64,000 bases of DNA from CBDCYS01 sp965226245 (GTDB taxonomy: Bacteria > Acidobacteriota > Terriglobia > Bryobacterales > UBA6623). Location: positions 1,736,001-1,800,000 of the forward strand of contig CBDDCL010000015.1 in assembly GCA_965226245.1 (NCBI GenBank). Reading direction: 5' to 3'. The notes below the pieces were generated by a model. The model was not told the DNA's origin. It made no database searches and was given only the letters and a program-made list of their open reading frames with translations. The first letter of the stretch is position 1; every line of letters begins with the position of its first letter. This document shows, piece after piece, positions 1 through 8,824 of the stretch. The position numbers and the translations under genes were made by a program.

Positions 1-162
1 GAGGAATCCTCACCAGTAGGAAAGGCTCTTGGTACTCTTATCGGTATTCTTAGCAAACAAAATCAGCCGGAAACCCTGCTAGAGAAATTGCTCTCAACTG
101 TTAAAATTACTCAGGATGAGTACTCTTGCTTTCACATCCCCAACCACTCAGGAAACAGGTGA
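1..162 (+). CDS. C-terminal fragment of an unidentified protein (runs off left edge)
   Basis: An open frame enters from base 1 and stops at TGA 160-162. Its 53 residues look protein-like (one segment reads GKALGTLIGILSKQNQ) and contain no recognisable domain. It overlaps the start of the AAA ATPase by 47 bases in another frame, so either this is noise or the ATPase starts a little later than annotated. I do not recognise the family. Confidence 0.25.
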   Translation, partial: EESSPVGKALGTLIGILSKQNQPETLLEKLLSTVKITQDEYSCFHIPNHSGNR

Positions 163-1393
163 CCGGCCGTTTCGCCCTCCCCAACCAAAGTCCATCGAAG
201 AACTGGGCATCAATCAAAACATCCTGGTCGACTTGATGCTCAAGATGACCTTGCTCGAGGGGCAGACCAACCTGAATCGGCTGTCCTTCAGCATGAAGAT
301 CGGCATTGAATTATGCACTGCGATCTTCACCCACCTGCGCAAGGAAAAATATCTCGAAGTGAAGGGGATGATCGCGAATGACTACGAGTTTGCGCTCTCC
401 CAGGCGGGACGAAAGCTGGCTCAGGACCGCTACCAGATCAGCAACTACATTGGACCGGCCCCGGTTTCGCTCACCGCCTACACCCAAGCCGTGCGCCGGC
501 AAGCCAAGCGGCAGGACGTGAGCCGAGAAAAACTGCGCGCTGTATTCAAGGATCTGGTGCTCGAGGACTCGCTGCTCGACCAACTGGGCCCGGCGATCGT
601 TTCAAACTCCCAGATCTTTTTGTACGGTTCAACAGGGAACGGCAAGACCAGCATCGCGGAACGGCTCGTGCGAGTCTTCGAAGACACGGTGTATGTTCCT
701 TACGCCATTGAAATCCAGGGACAAATCGTCAATATTTTCGACACGGTCGTTCACAATCCGCTCGATCCGGAAGAGGGAGTCGACGGCCGCTGGATCCGCT
801 GTACTCGCCCCTGCATCGCGGTCGGCGGCGAGATGGTCAAGGAGATGCTGGAGCTTCGTTATGAGGAGACGCTCGGCTACTACACCGCGCCGTTGCAGAT
901 GAAAGCGAACAACGGCATGTTCATCATCGACGATTTTGGCCGCCAGATGATGAACCCGCGCGACCTGCTCAACCGCTGGGTGGTTCCCCTCGATCGGCGC
1001 ATCGATTTCTTATCTCTTCGCACCGGCGTGACGTTCCCGGTGCCCTTCGAGACCATGGTCGTCTTCTCCACCAACCTCGATCCGCGGCAGTTGGCTGACG
1101 AAGCCTTTCTGCGGCGTATTCAGAACAAGATCAAGATCGACGTCGTCACCCCTGAGATATTTGACGGCATCTTGCGAATGGTTTGCAAGAACGAAGGCGT
1201 CGAATACACTGTCGAGGCCTCGCGCTACGCCCAAGAGCGTTGCAAGGTCAGCAGCCGGACCGCTGTCCTCCGTGCTTGCTATCCGCGCGATCTGGTGGCC
1301 ATCAGCAAAAACATCGCCGACTACGAAGGCAAGCCGCCGGTACTCGACAAAGAACACATCGACCGCGCGGTCGAGCTCTACTTCGCCCGCTAG
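116..1393 (+). CDS. AAA-family ATPase, uncharacterised
   Basis: A 425-residue cytoplasmic ATPase. Residues 1-150 are helical with a winged-helix-like stretch. The Walker A motif GSTGNGKTS lies near residue 170 and a Walker B-like MFIIDDFGR near 268, followed by an FSTNLDP sensor-type segment and a C-terminal helical lid (RACYPRDLVAI). The P-loop and IIDD motifs are clear, so nucleotide binding is secure, but the substrate is unknown. There is no signal peptide or membrane segment. The start is the ATG at 116, where CAGG lies directly upstream; the next in-frame Met is about 40 residues in. It faces the TPR gene convergently, only 22 bases apart, so the two are not co-transcribed. Confidence 0.75.
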   Translation: MSTLAFTSPTTQETGDRPFRPPQPKSIEELGINQNILVDLMLKMTLLEGQTNLNRLSFSMKIGIELCTAIFTHLRKEKYLEVKGMIANDYEFALSQAGRKLAQDRYQISNYIGPAPVSLTAYTQAVRRQAKRQDVSREKLRAVFKDLVLEDSLLDQLGPAIVSNSQIFLYGSTGNGKTSIAERLVRVFEDTVYVPYAIEIQGQIVNIFDTVVHNPLDPEEGVDGRWIRCTRPCIAVGGEMVKEMLELRYEETLGYYTAPLQMKANNGMFIIDDFGRQMMNPRDLLNRWVVPLDRRIDFLSLRTGVTFPVPFETMVVFSTNLDPRQLADEAFLRRIQNKIKIDVVTPEIFDGILRMVCKNEGVEYTVEASRYAQERCKVSSRTAVLRACYPRDLVAISKNIADYEGKPPVLDKEHIDRAVELYFAR

Positions 1394-1415
1394 CTTGGCT
1401 TAGGCCCGCCCCGGG

Positions 1416-2567
1416 CTATTTCGACTTGTCTCCGCGTGCCTGCTTTCTGTTCGCTCGCTCGATTTGCTTGGTGATTCTCTGGAACATCTTTTCGTGCTGG
1501 GACGCCTCTTTCTTTTTCCCCTGCACTCTGTAGACCCCGGCCAGCCGGTGGTGTGCCAGCAGATTCGTTTGAATCGGCGTCTCAGGCCCGGTAAGCTGGC
1601 TGAAAGTCTTCTCCGCGAGGTCGAACTTTCCTTCTGCCGAGAGCATCTGGCCTAATTGAAAATAGGAATCGATCAAGGCCGGATCGAGTTCCAATCCCCG
1701 ATTCAAGAAAGTGAAAGCCTCTTCCGGCCGGCCCTGCTTGAGAATGACTTCACCGCATCGGAAGTTAACTCTTGCATGGTCAGAGCGCTTTTCAAGCTCC
1801 GAGCGGTAGGCCTTTTCCGCGGCCCCGTACCGCGCGGCAGCGGCGTGGAGGTCCCCGAGCCCAGCCTGGAGCCCCGGGAGACCGGGCCCAAGTTCGGCTG
1901 TCTTCCGGTATTCCTCGAGGGCTTGGTCTTTCCAACCGGAGGCAGCGGCGCGCTCGGCCAGCGCTTGGCGGGCGCGGGCCGATTCCGGCGCGATTTCCAA
2001 AAGCCTGCTTCGCGACTGCCCGGCCGCTTCGCTGTGCGCCCTGGTCAAGTAATACAGGATGTCAGGGTCTTCGGGCTTCGTCCTGACAGCGGCTTCCAGT
2101 TTGGAGACCGCCTCGCTATATCTTCCTAACTCGAAGTAGGCGATGCCGAGCCAATGGTTGACTTCGGTGTTGGAGGAGTCGCCGGCGTGCGCCGCCTCGA
2201 GATGCTTCAAGGCGTCTCGAAACCTGCCGACGGTCAGCAGGTCCAGGCCCAGCAGAGCGCGCGCGGTGACCAAGTTCGGCTTGATGCCGATGGCGGTCTC
2301 GAAAGCCTCTTTGGCTCTTTCGTGCTTTCCTTGTTTACGCAGCGCCAGCCCGAGATTCATGTGGGCCTCGGCGAGGTTTGGCGCTAAGCCCGCCACGATT
2401 TCGAACTCGCGCACCTCGTCGTCCAGGCGGTTCTCCTGACGCGCCGCGAGACCTGCCTGGATATGCGCGATGGCTTGGGGGCTGAGTTTCTGTGCTTGCT
2501 GGGCAAGAGCCGATACCGCGAGAAGCGCAGCGGCCAGCCGAAGACAACTTAGAAACGTTCGAGGCAT
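1416..2567 (-). CDS. Secreted TPR-repeat protein
   Basis: About 383 residues. A signal peptide (MPRTFLSCLRLAAALLAVSALAQQ) is followed by roughly nine tetratricopeptide repeats with the usual pattern, for example AEAHMNLGLALRKQGKHERA and TEVNHWLGIAYFELGRYSEA. The C-terminus is lysine-rich. TPR arrays mediate protein-protein contacts, and this one would act in the periplasm or at the envelope. The frame continues 12 codons further upstream to 2603, but the ATG at 2567 begins the signal peptide and has GGAAG about 10 bases upstream, so I chose it. No partner gene is adjacent. Confidence 0.8.
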   Translation of the reverse strand: MPRTFLSCLRLAAALLAVSALAQQAQKLSPQAIAHIQAGLAARQENRLDDEVREFEIVAGLAPNLAEAHMNLGLALRKQGKHERAKEAFETAIGIKPNLVTARALLGLDLLTVGRFRDALKHLEAAHAGDSSNTEVNHWLGIAYFELGRYSEAVSKLEAAVRTKPEDPDILYYLTRAHSEAAGQSRSRLLEIAPESARARQALAERAAASGWKDQALEEYRKTAELGPGLPGLQAGLGDLHAAAARYGAAEKAYRSELEKRSDHARVNFRCGEVILKQGRPEEAFTFLNRGLELDPALIDSYFQLGQMLSAEGKFDLAEKTFSQLTGPETPIQTNLLAHHRLAGVYRVQGKKKEASQHEKMFQRITKQIERANRKQARGDKSK

Positions 2568-2765
2568 GCGGCGTGATTCTTCCAGACTCGTGGCTTCCTT
2601 CATCTAACGCGGACCAGCCGCAACCCAAACGGGGAGGGTGGCCGCTGGTGGAGGAGGCGCGTCACAGCGGCAGACCGCTCCCTCACGGTCGCGGCTCTGA
2701 ATTTGGCCCTCGAGTTTTGTGCCACGTTTTGCAAGATTCTTCCTATGACGCACTAACTCACCAAT

Positions 2766-2905
2766 CTACCACGCGGGCCGAGGATCCCGAACAAAGCCGT
2801 CACGGTTCGGCATCTTCACTTGCGGCAGCGTCTTCGAGTCCAGCACGTCGTTCTGCCCGACAATCCCGCCCAGGTGGAGGACCCAGGCGACCACGGAATG
2901 CCACA
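2766..2905 (-). pseudogene. Remnant of a c-type cytochrome (SoxD/sulfite dehydrogenase-type) C-terminus
   Basis: The minus-strand frame ending at 2766 reads VVAWVLHLGGIVGQNDVLD then KTLPQVKMPNRDGFVRDPRP. From memory this matches the C-terminus of SoxD-like or related c-type cytochromes, where an LNGI..EDDVMDA..LPKV.MPNRDGF stretch follows the haem domain. No CxxCH or upstream homologous sequence is present; upstream the frame becomes unrelated and runs into the groEL terminator. It is therefore a short decayed fragment. Family assignment is by pattern recognition only. Confidence 0.45.
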
Positions 2906-2949
2906 AAACAGCTAACTGGCTTATGACGTTATGTTTAGAAGCGCGCGCC

Positions 2950-2985
2950 CCAAAAAAAAGAAAGGACCGGCTGGAGAGCCGGTCC
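2950..2985 (-). terminator. Rho-independent terminator of groEL
   Basis: A perfect 9-bp stem (GGACCGGCT at 2964-2972, AGCCGGTCC at 2977-2985) has a 4-base loop and is followed on the minus strand by TTTCTTTTTTTT. It lies about 40 bases after the groEL stop codon. Confidence 0.9.
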
Positions 2986-3027
2986 CTGCTTCGTATTGCT
3001 TTGCTTCTAAATGAACGAGCGTCCGAA

Positions 3028-4653
3028 CTAGAAGTGCTCACCGCCTGGCATTCCGGGAGGCATCGCCGGCGTATCTTCCGGAATCTCGTGGACCGTGGCT
3101 TCGGTGGTCAACATCAGCGCGGCAATCGATGCGGCGTTCTGCAGAGCCGTTCGGGCCACCTTGACGGGATCGATTACGCCGTCCGCCACCAAGTCGCCGT
3201 ATTTATCCGTCTGGGCGTTATAGCCATAGTTGGGGTCTTTCTGCGCACGCACCTTTTCGACCACGATGGCGCCCTCTTTGCCTGCGTTGGCGGCGATCCA
3301 GCGCAGCGGATACTCAAGAGCGCGGCGGAGGATGTTGCGGCCGCTTTTTTCGTCGTCATCGCCCGCTTTGGCTTCGTCTAGAACACTCGCCGCGCGAAGA
3401 AGGGCTACGCCGCCTCCGGCCACGATGCCTTCCTCGACGGCCGCCCGGGTTGCGTGCATGGCATCCTCGACACGCGCCTTTTTCTCCTTCATCTCGGTTT
3501 CGGTGGCGGCGCCAACTTTGATCACAGCCACCCCGCCAACCAGCTTCGCCAGACGTTCCTCCAGCTTCTCGCGGTCGTAGTCGGAGGTAGTCTCCTCAAT
3601 CTGAGCCCGCAATTGCTTGACGCGGCCCTCGATGGCGTCTTTCGTCCCAGCGCCTTCGACGATGGTCGTGTTGTCTTTGTCGATGACGATGCGCTTCGCC
3701 GATCCCAGATCGTCCGGCTGAACTCCTTCAAGCTTGATGCCAGTCTCTTCCATGATGGCCTTGCCGCCAGTGAGGATAGCGATGTCTTCGAGCATGGCCT
3801 TGCGGCGATCACCAAAGCCCGGCGCCTTGACCGCCGCCACGTTCAGGGTTCCGCGCAGTTTGTTGACCACCAAGGTCGCCAGTGCTTCACCTTCCACTTC
3901 CTCGCAGACGATGAGCAGAGGCCGGCCACCCCTTGAAACTTGCTCCAGCAACGGAAGCAGGTCTTTCATACTGCTGATCTTCTTTTCATGAATGAGAATC
4001 GCGGCGTCCTCCAGGACGCACTCCATCGTTTCGGGATCGGTGACGAAATAGGGCGACAGATAACCGCGGTCAAACTGCATTCCTTCGACTACTTCCAGCT
4101 CGGTCTCGAGAGTCTTGCCTTCCTCAACGGTAATCACGCCGTCTTTGCCGACCTTTTCCATTGCTTCGGCGATGATCTTGCCGATTTCCGGGTCGTTGTT
4201 CGCCGAAATGGCGGCGACCTGCGAGACCTCGTCGCCTTCGACGGGCTTGGCGGAGCTGAGCAGGGCTTCAGCGACAGCCGCCGTCGCGCTCTCGATGCCG
4301 CGCTTGATGGCCATTGGATTGGCCCCCGCGGCGACGCTCTTCAAGCCGTCGCGGTAAATCGACTGGGCGAGGATTGTCGCCGTTGTCGTCCCGTCGCCGG
4401 CGACGTCGCTTGTCTTGGAAGCGACTTCGCGAACCATCTGCGCGCCCATGTTCTCGAGTCTGTCTTCGAGCTCAATCTCTTTGGCGACTGTTACGCCGTC
4501 TTTCGTTATGGTCGGCCCGCCGAATTTTTTCTCGAGCACGACGTTGCGGCCCTTGGGGCCCAGCGTGACTCGAACGGTATCGGCCAGCTTGTTCACGCCG
4601 GCCAGAATTGCTTGCCGACAGTCTTCTCCAAATACGATCTGTTTACCTGCCAT
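3028..4653 (-). CDS. groEL: Chaperonin GroEL (60 kDa, Hsp60)
   Basis: A 541-residue group I chaperonin subunit, full family length, which folds proteins as a 14-mer in the cytoplasm with GroES. Visible signatures are TVRVTLGPKGRNVVLEK, the ATP-binding DGVTVAKEIEL and VAGDGTTTATILAQ, and AAVEEGIVAGGGVALLRA near the C-terminus. The tail is MPPGMPGGEHF, less regular than the usual GGM repeats. A strong Shine-Dalgarno (GGGAGG) precedes the ATG at 4653. There is no groES upstream and no obvious CIRCE operator, so this is a stand-alone copy, perhaps a second groEL with different regulation. It ends at a strong terminator. Confidence 0.97.
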   Translation of the reverse strand: MAGKQIVFGEDCRQAILAGVNKLADTVRVTLGPKGRNVVLEKKFGGPTITKDGVTVAKEIELEDRLENMGAQMVREVASKTSDVAGDGTTTATILAQSIYRDGLKSVAAGANPMAIKRGIESATAAVAEALLSSAKPVEGDEVSQVAAISANNDPEIGKIIAEAMEKVGKDGVITVEEGKTLETELEVVEGMQFDRGYLSPYFVTDPETMECVLEDAAILIHEKKISSMKDLLPLLEQVSRGGRPLLIVCEEVEGEALATLVVNKLRGTLNVAAVKAPGFGDRRKAMLEDIAILTGGKAIMEETGIKLEGVQPDDLGSAKRIVIDKDNTTIVEGAGTKDAIEGRVKQLRAQIEETTSDYDREKLEERLAKLVGGVAVIKVGAATETEMKEKKARVEDAMHATRAAVEEGIVAGGGVALLRAASVLDEAKAGDDDEKSGRNILRRALEYPLRWIAANAGKEGAIVVEKVRAQKDPNYGYNAQTDKYGDLVADGVIDPVKVARTALQNAASIAALMLTTEATVHEIPEDTPAMPPGMPGGEHF

Positions 4654-5169
4654 CTAGGTTCGTCCTCCCTTACGCTGCTGCGGATGAGTCGATCAACTCG
4701 GCCCTCGCTCAGGACCGTGAAGTCTTGAGGTTAAGAAACTGAAAGCCGTTTTGCTGGTGCGGTATGACCATTCACTCCGTGCGTCGGCTGGGAAGTACGG
4801 CTCCAAGATCGAACGCAGGTGATGCTTGAAGTGAGGGTTAGCCCTGGCGAGCCGAAGGATCGACCAACCTTCTAAGGTTAACGGCCATCACGCCAAGGTG
4901 TCAAGAAACGTGGCACGATTGTGTTGTAGCACAATAGAAATGTCCCCCTCGGTAGCACAATAGAAATGTCCCCTTGGGTTTGTTGTTTGTAAGTTTGTAA
5001 GAGAGAATCGTCGTCGTCGGGGCTGTGGGAATGTGGGAATCGCTTTAGCGATTTCCAAGGGACGGTGGGAAGGGTGGGAAACCGGTCGTTGCGATGCGAA
5101 CCCTCTTCGCTGTTCGCCGAGGTTTTCCACGCTTTCCATCCGGCCCGTCATTTCCACAGCCCTGCCTTT

Positions 5170-6432
5170 TTATGTCGTCGCCGCGCGCTTTTTCGAACGC
5201 AGTGACTTACGCCAGGGGTGGTCCGCGGCCGGCTTGGACCGCCGCGGAACCGCTCGTTGTTTCGGCTCTGGGCGCGGCTTCGGCTGCGGCCGGGCGATCT
5301 CTTCAAAAGCTACCGCGCGGCCTTCGTAGACCACTTGCAACTCGGCCTCTCGCGCTTGCTGCACGGTGACTCTCGCGCCCGCTCCCAGAGCCTGATTGCG
5401 CTGCGGTTTCAACTGCAAAAAACGGTTCTCGAAACGTACCACCAGGTCGTTGGAGACCACCCGCTCGGCCTCCAAGCAAAACACCCACTTCAAGTCCAGG
5501 CGCTTCGATAGAGGTTGGTGAAAGTCCGCTCCCGCCGCTGCTTCGCAGGTAAACTTGGCGTTGTGTTCGTCCAGATACTGCTCGTCGAGATAGCGGTTCG
5601 CCGCCTCGTAATCGGCAATGCCTTGGAGCCGCATCTTCTTGATCAGGCGGTCTTGATGCGTGCCGTGATGGCGTTCCACGCGGCCCTTCGCTTGCGGCGA
5701 CGAAGCGGCGATGATACCAATGCCGAGCTTGGCGCACATGCGCCCGAACTGCGTCTGGGGCTCGATGCCTTCGAGCGCTTCGCGCGACGTCGGCTGGCGC
5801 TGGTAGACGTTCTTCCAGTCGCAATACAACGCCTTCGGAACGCCGTATTGACGCACCCAGGCTTGGAGCAGATCGGCCGCCGCCCAAGTCGTTTCCTCGC
5901 TGGAGAAACGGCACAACGCCCGGCCGGTCGCATCGTCGACGAAGTTCATCATGCAGCCTTTCGGGCCGCGTCCTTCGAGCCAGTCGTGGTGCGAGCCGTC
6001 GAGTTGAATCAGCTCGCCGAAGTGCGCTTTGCGCTGCCGCCGCTGGCGATGCGGCTGGCGCTTGCGGCTCCGGCTCCACAGACCCGCGGCGAGCATCCAA
6101 CGCCGCAAGGTTTCGGGCGGCACTTCGAGACTGTGATCGGCCGCCAGATGTTCCGACGCCAGCGTCGGCCCAAAGCGCTCGTGCGGCTCGCCCGAATAGT
6201 TCTCGCGCACCAACTCGAGAACCTGCTCGCGTCGCTTGTCATCGGCTCGGTTCGAAGCGCGCCCGACGTTGCCATGCACGAGAGCTTTGCTCCCCCCCTC
6301 GCCGTAACGCTTCTTGAGACGCTTCGCCTGGCGGTAGCTGACGTCCAGCAGCTCGGCCGCCTCGGTCAATTTCAGTTCGCCTCGTTTCACTCGGCTCAGC
6401 ACTTCGCCGCGCCTCACTTCCTTTGCACTCAT
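5170..6432 (-). CDS. ISNCY family transposase (HTH + DDE integrase core)
   Basis: About 420 residues. An N-terminal helix-turn-helix (LTEAAELLDVSYRQAKRLKK) is followed by an rve-type catalytic core whose acidic residues sit in IQLDGSHHDW, LYCDWKNVYQ and the downstream AKGRVERHHGTHQDR. The C-terminus is basic (KPRPEPKQRAVPRRSK), consistent with DNA binding. I chose the ATG at 6432, which has AAAGGA seven bases upstream; the frame could be read from a TTG at 6447. The gene appears intact, so the element may still be active. Confidence 0.85.
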   Translation of the reverse strand: MSAKEVRRGEVLSRVKRGELKLTEAAELLDVSYRQAKRLKKRYGEGGSKALVHGNVGRASNRADDKRREQVLELVRENYSGEPHERFGPTLASEHLAADHSLEVPPETLRRWMLAAGLWSRSRKRQPHRQRRQRKAHFGELIQLDGSHHDWLEGRGPKGCMMNFVDDATGRALCRFSSEETTWAAADLLQAWVRQYGVPKALYCDWKNVYQRQPTSREALEGIEPQTQFGRMCAKLGIGIIAASSPQAKGRVERHHGTHQDRLIKKMRLQGIADYEAANRYLDEQYLDEHNAKFTCEAAAGADFHQPLSKRLDLKWVFCLEAERVVSNDLVVRFENRFLQLKPQRNQALGAGARVTVQQAREAELQVVYEGRAVAFEEIARPQPKPRPEPKQRAVPRRSKPAADHPWRKSLRSKKRAATT

Positions 6433-6808
6433 CGATGTCCTTTCCAATCTCGGCTCCTCCTTCGGAGCCTCAGATTAGGGGACATTTCTATTGGGTGCTC
6501 AAGGGGACATTATCACCTGCTCGCGTCGCTTGTCATCGGCTCGGTTCGAAGCGCGCCCGACGTTGCCATGCACGAGAGCTTTGCTCCCCCCCTCGCCGTA
6601 ACGCTTCTTGAGACGCTTCGCCTGGCGGTAGCTGACGTCCAGCAGCTCGGCCGCCTCGGTCAATTTCAGTTCGCCTCGTTTCACTCGGCTCAGCACTTCG
6701 CCGCGCCTCACTTCCTTTGCACTCATCGATGTCCTTTCCAATCTCGGCTCCTCCTTCGGAGCCTCAGATTAGGGGACATTTCTATTGGGTGCTCAAGGGG
6801 ACATTATC
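6221..6808. repeat. 294-bp direct tandem duplication of the IS right end
   Basis: Bases 6221-6514 are repeated at 6515-6808 with no visible change. Each copy holds the 5' part of the transposase gene, its ribosome-binding site and the terminal ATAGAAATGTCCCC motif. The IS therefore has two right ends in tandem. Confidence 0.9.
6499..6726 (-). pseudogene. Truncated 5' copy of the ISNCY transposase
   Basis: This is the duplicated first ~75 codons of the neighbouring transposase, from MSAKEVRRGEVLSR through the helix-turn-helix to DDKRREQV. It then runs out of the duplication into IS-end sequence (IMSP, stop). If translated it would be a free DNA-binding domain and could compete with the full transposase for the ends, but that is inference. 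Confidence 0.8.
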
Positions 6809-6854
6809 ATTGGGTTACAACAGAAACGTGGCACGATTGACGTAAGTTGGGTGC

Positions 6855-8357
6855 TCAGGAGGCGGCGCCCGTTGCCGCCAACATGATCGAGCGCTCGGAC
6901 CATTCCTTTACGGGCGCGGCTTTTCCCAGCATGCCTCGATGCATGACGGCAAGCGTGTCACAAACTCCGAGCAGTTCCGGCACGTAGGAGCTGACAAAAA
7001 TGATTGCCTTGCCCGATGCCGCCAGCTTCCCGATCCACTCGTAAATCAGAATTTTGCTAGCCACATCGATTCCGCGGGTGAGTTCATCGAGCAGGAATAC
7101 TTCGCAGTCGTGGTGCAACAACCTGGCAAGTTGCACTTTTTGCTGGTTTCCTCCCGAGAGCGACTGCACGGGAGCTTCAGGGCCGGCCGTTCGAACAGCG
7201 AGTTTTTCAATCCACTCCGATGCGGCCTTTCGAACGCCGGCCCGGTCGAGCCAGCCCCAGCGGCTATAACGCCCCATTCGGCTCAGGACCAGGTTCTCCT
7301 CGACTGCCAGCGACACGGCGAGGCCTTCATTCTTGCGGTCTTCACTGAGAAGGCCAGCGCCTTGCCTCAGACGCTCGGCGGGGGATGCAGGGCCCTGATA
7401 GCTTGCCAGGCGAACTTCTCCGCTGCTGATCGGCGCCAGGCCAAAGACGGCGCGCAGCATCTCCGTACGTCCGGCTCCGATCAGACCCGCGATTCCGAAA
7501 ATCTCGCCGCGGTGCAACTGCAGGTTCACGGAGTCGACACCCGCCGCGCTCAGTTTCGCGATATCGAGAATCGGCTGGCCGAGTTTGTGCGGAACCCGCG
7601 GGAACATTTCGGTGAGTTCCCGTCCCACCATGGCTTGCACAATCTCGGGGAGCGAGCTGTCGCGCATGCGGCCCCGCGCTACCGAACGTCCGTCCCGCAA
7701 CACGGTGTAGGAGTCCGCGATCTGTTCCACTTCTTCGAGAAAGTGGCTGATGTAAACGACCGAAACGCCGCTCTCACAAAGTTTCCTGATCACCTCGAAC
7801 AGGCGCTGGACGTCAGGACGCGCGAGGCTGCTCGTCGGCTCGTCCAGTACGATGATCTTGGCCTCGGTGACCAGCGCTCGGGCGATTTCGACAAGTTGCC
7901 GCGCGCCGATGCTGAGCGTCGAAGCGATGGCGCCAGGAGAAATCTCGGGATGCCCCAGGCGCTTTAGCGCGTTCTTGGCCAAGCGCCCGGTTTCAGCGGA
8001 ATCGAGCCACCCCGATCGATGCGGCTCAGCTCCCAGAACGATGTTTTCGGCGGCGCTCAGATGCGGCGCCAGGGCCAGCTCCTGGTAGATCATCGCGACT
8101 CCCTGCTTTCGAGCGTCGAGGGGGTTTGAGGGAGCGAACGCTTTTCCGTCGATTTCGATATGCCCGTCGTCGGGCTGGTACACCCCACTGAGCACTTTCA
8201 TCAGCGTGCTCTTGCCGGCGCCGTTCTCACCGACGAGGGCGTGGACTTCTCCGGGAGCCACCTGCAGGTCGACCCCGTCTAGCGCTTTGGTCGCCCCAAA
8301 GGACTTGCGGGCGCCGCGGATGCGAAGACGCGCTGGTGGTTCGGGGGATTGCGTCAT
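6855..8357 (-). CDS. Sugar ABC transporter ATP-binding protein (RbsA/MglA type, two NBDs)
   Basis: A 500-residue ATPase with two fused nucleotide-binding domains, the layout of ribose/galactose importers. The first domain has Walker A GENGAGKST, signature LSIGARQLVEIARAL and Walker B IIVLDEPTSS. The second has a degenerate Walker A (GLIGAGRTE) and signature LSGGNQQKVQLARLL, with VFLLDELTRGID where DEPT is usual. It would power uptake of a sugar through an RbsC-like permease, but no permease or binding-protein gene is present: an IS begins 34 bases downstream and a 270-bp repeat lies upstream. It is probably an orphan left when the IS arrived. Confidence 0.88.
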   Translation of the reverse strand: MTQSPEPPARLRIRGARKSFGATKALDGVDLQVAPGEVHALVGENGAGKSTLMKVLSGVYQPDDGHIEIDGKAFAPSNPLDARKQGVAMIYQELALAPHLSAAENIVLGAEPHRSGWLDSAETGRLAKNALKRLGHPEISPGAIASTLSIGARQLVEIARALVTEAKIIVLDEPTSSLARPDVQRLFEVIRKLCESGVSVVYISHFLEEVEQIADSYTVLRDGRSVARGRMRDSSLPEIVQAMVGRELTEMFPRVPHKLGQPILDIAKLSAAGVDSVNLQLHRGEIFGIAGLIGAGRTEMLRAVFGLAPISSGEVRLASYQGPASPAERLRQGAGLLSEDRKNEGLAVSLAVEENLVLSRMGRYSRWGWLDRAGVRKAASEWIEKLAVRTAGPEAPVQSLSGGNQQKVQLARLLHHDCEVFLLDELTRGIDVASKILIYEWIGKLAASGKAIIFVSSYVPELLGVCDTLAVMHRGMLGKAAPVKEWSERSIMLAATGAAS

Positions 8358-8417
8358 GATGATCCGGCGTCAGCCAGCAAACCGCCAGCAGGCCGGCAGC
8401 AAACCCAAATGCGAATT

Positions 8418-8687
8418 AATACTGTCGACTTAGCAGTCCCCGGACGTTTTTTACTGCGTGGCGCGTGGTCTTGTTTCGGGCATCGTTGAACGCTCGGCGC
8501 ACATCGCTCTCCGGCGGAGACAATTAGGTCGGTTTGCTCCTACGCCCCGTCCGGGGCTTACCCTTGACAGTCTTCGCACCCAGGGTTCCGCTTCGCTCCA
8601 CCCTGGGCTACGATCCTGCGCCGCTTCGCGGCTCAACGGCTCTGGGCTCGAAGGTTCTAAGCTCAAAGTCTCTAAGTCGACAGTATT
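8418..8687 (+). repeat. 270-bp element with perfect 16-bp TIRs, copy 1 (MITE/REP-like)
   Basis: The termini AATACTGTCGACTTAG (8418-8433) and CTAAGTCGACAGTATT (8672-8687) are perfect inverted repeats. The interior carries a hairpin built from CCCAGGGT and ACCCTGGG and another GCCGC-TTC-GCGGC. No credible coding sequence is present. It fills most of the 467-base gap between the divergent sugar-ABC ATPase and DUF6807 genes. Related copies lie at 14053-14283 and 63731-63999. Confidence 0.85.
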
Positions 8688-8824
8688 GGGGTTAGGGCCG
8701 CTCCCAGTTCCGCCGGCCAGCGCCCTGAATTGCTGTATTTGATCGCCTGCCACATTCTGTCAGAAAACCGCGGTGCAATTTTTCTCTTGCAACTTCTGGC
8801 CGGATCACCGACGATAGGTGTGAA

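Larger units (their letters stand above)
4923..6821 (-). mobile_element. ISNCY-type insertion sequence with duplicated ends
   Basis: The element is bounded by imperfect 25-bp inverted repeats (GTTGTAGCACAATAGAAATG.. at 4923-4947; its partner at 6797-6821, 20 of 25 positions matching). The end motif ATAGAAATGTCCCC occurs twice at the left (4926-4947, 4952-4973) and twice at the right, once in each 294-bp repeat (near 6480 and 6775). The 18-mer AGAAACGTGGCACGATTG flanks the element as a direct repeat (4904-4921, 6822-6839). It lies 15 bases after the stop of the sugar-ABC ATPase gene. About 220 bases between the transposase stop and the left end hold no gene. Confidence 0.8.

Noticed and set aside
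4654..4900. CIRCE operator upstream of groEL
   Set aside because: No TTAGCACTC/GAGTGCTAA pair is present.
8458..8742. Short plus-strand frame in the 270-bp element
   Set aside because: The frame follows the hairpins and is not preserved in the other copies.
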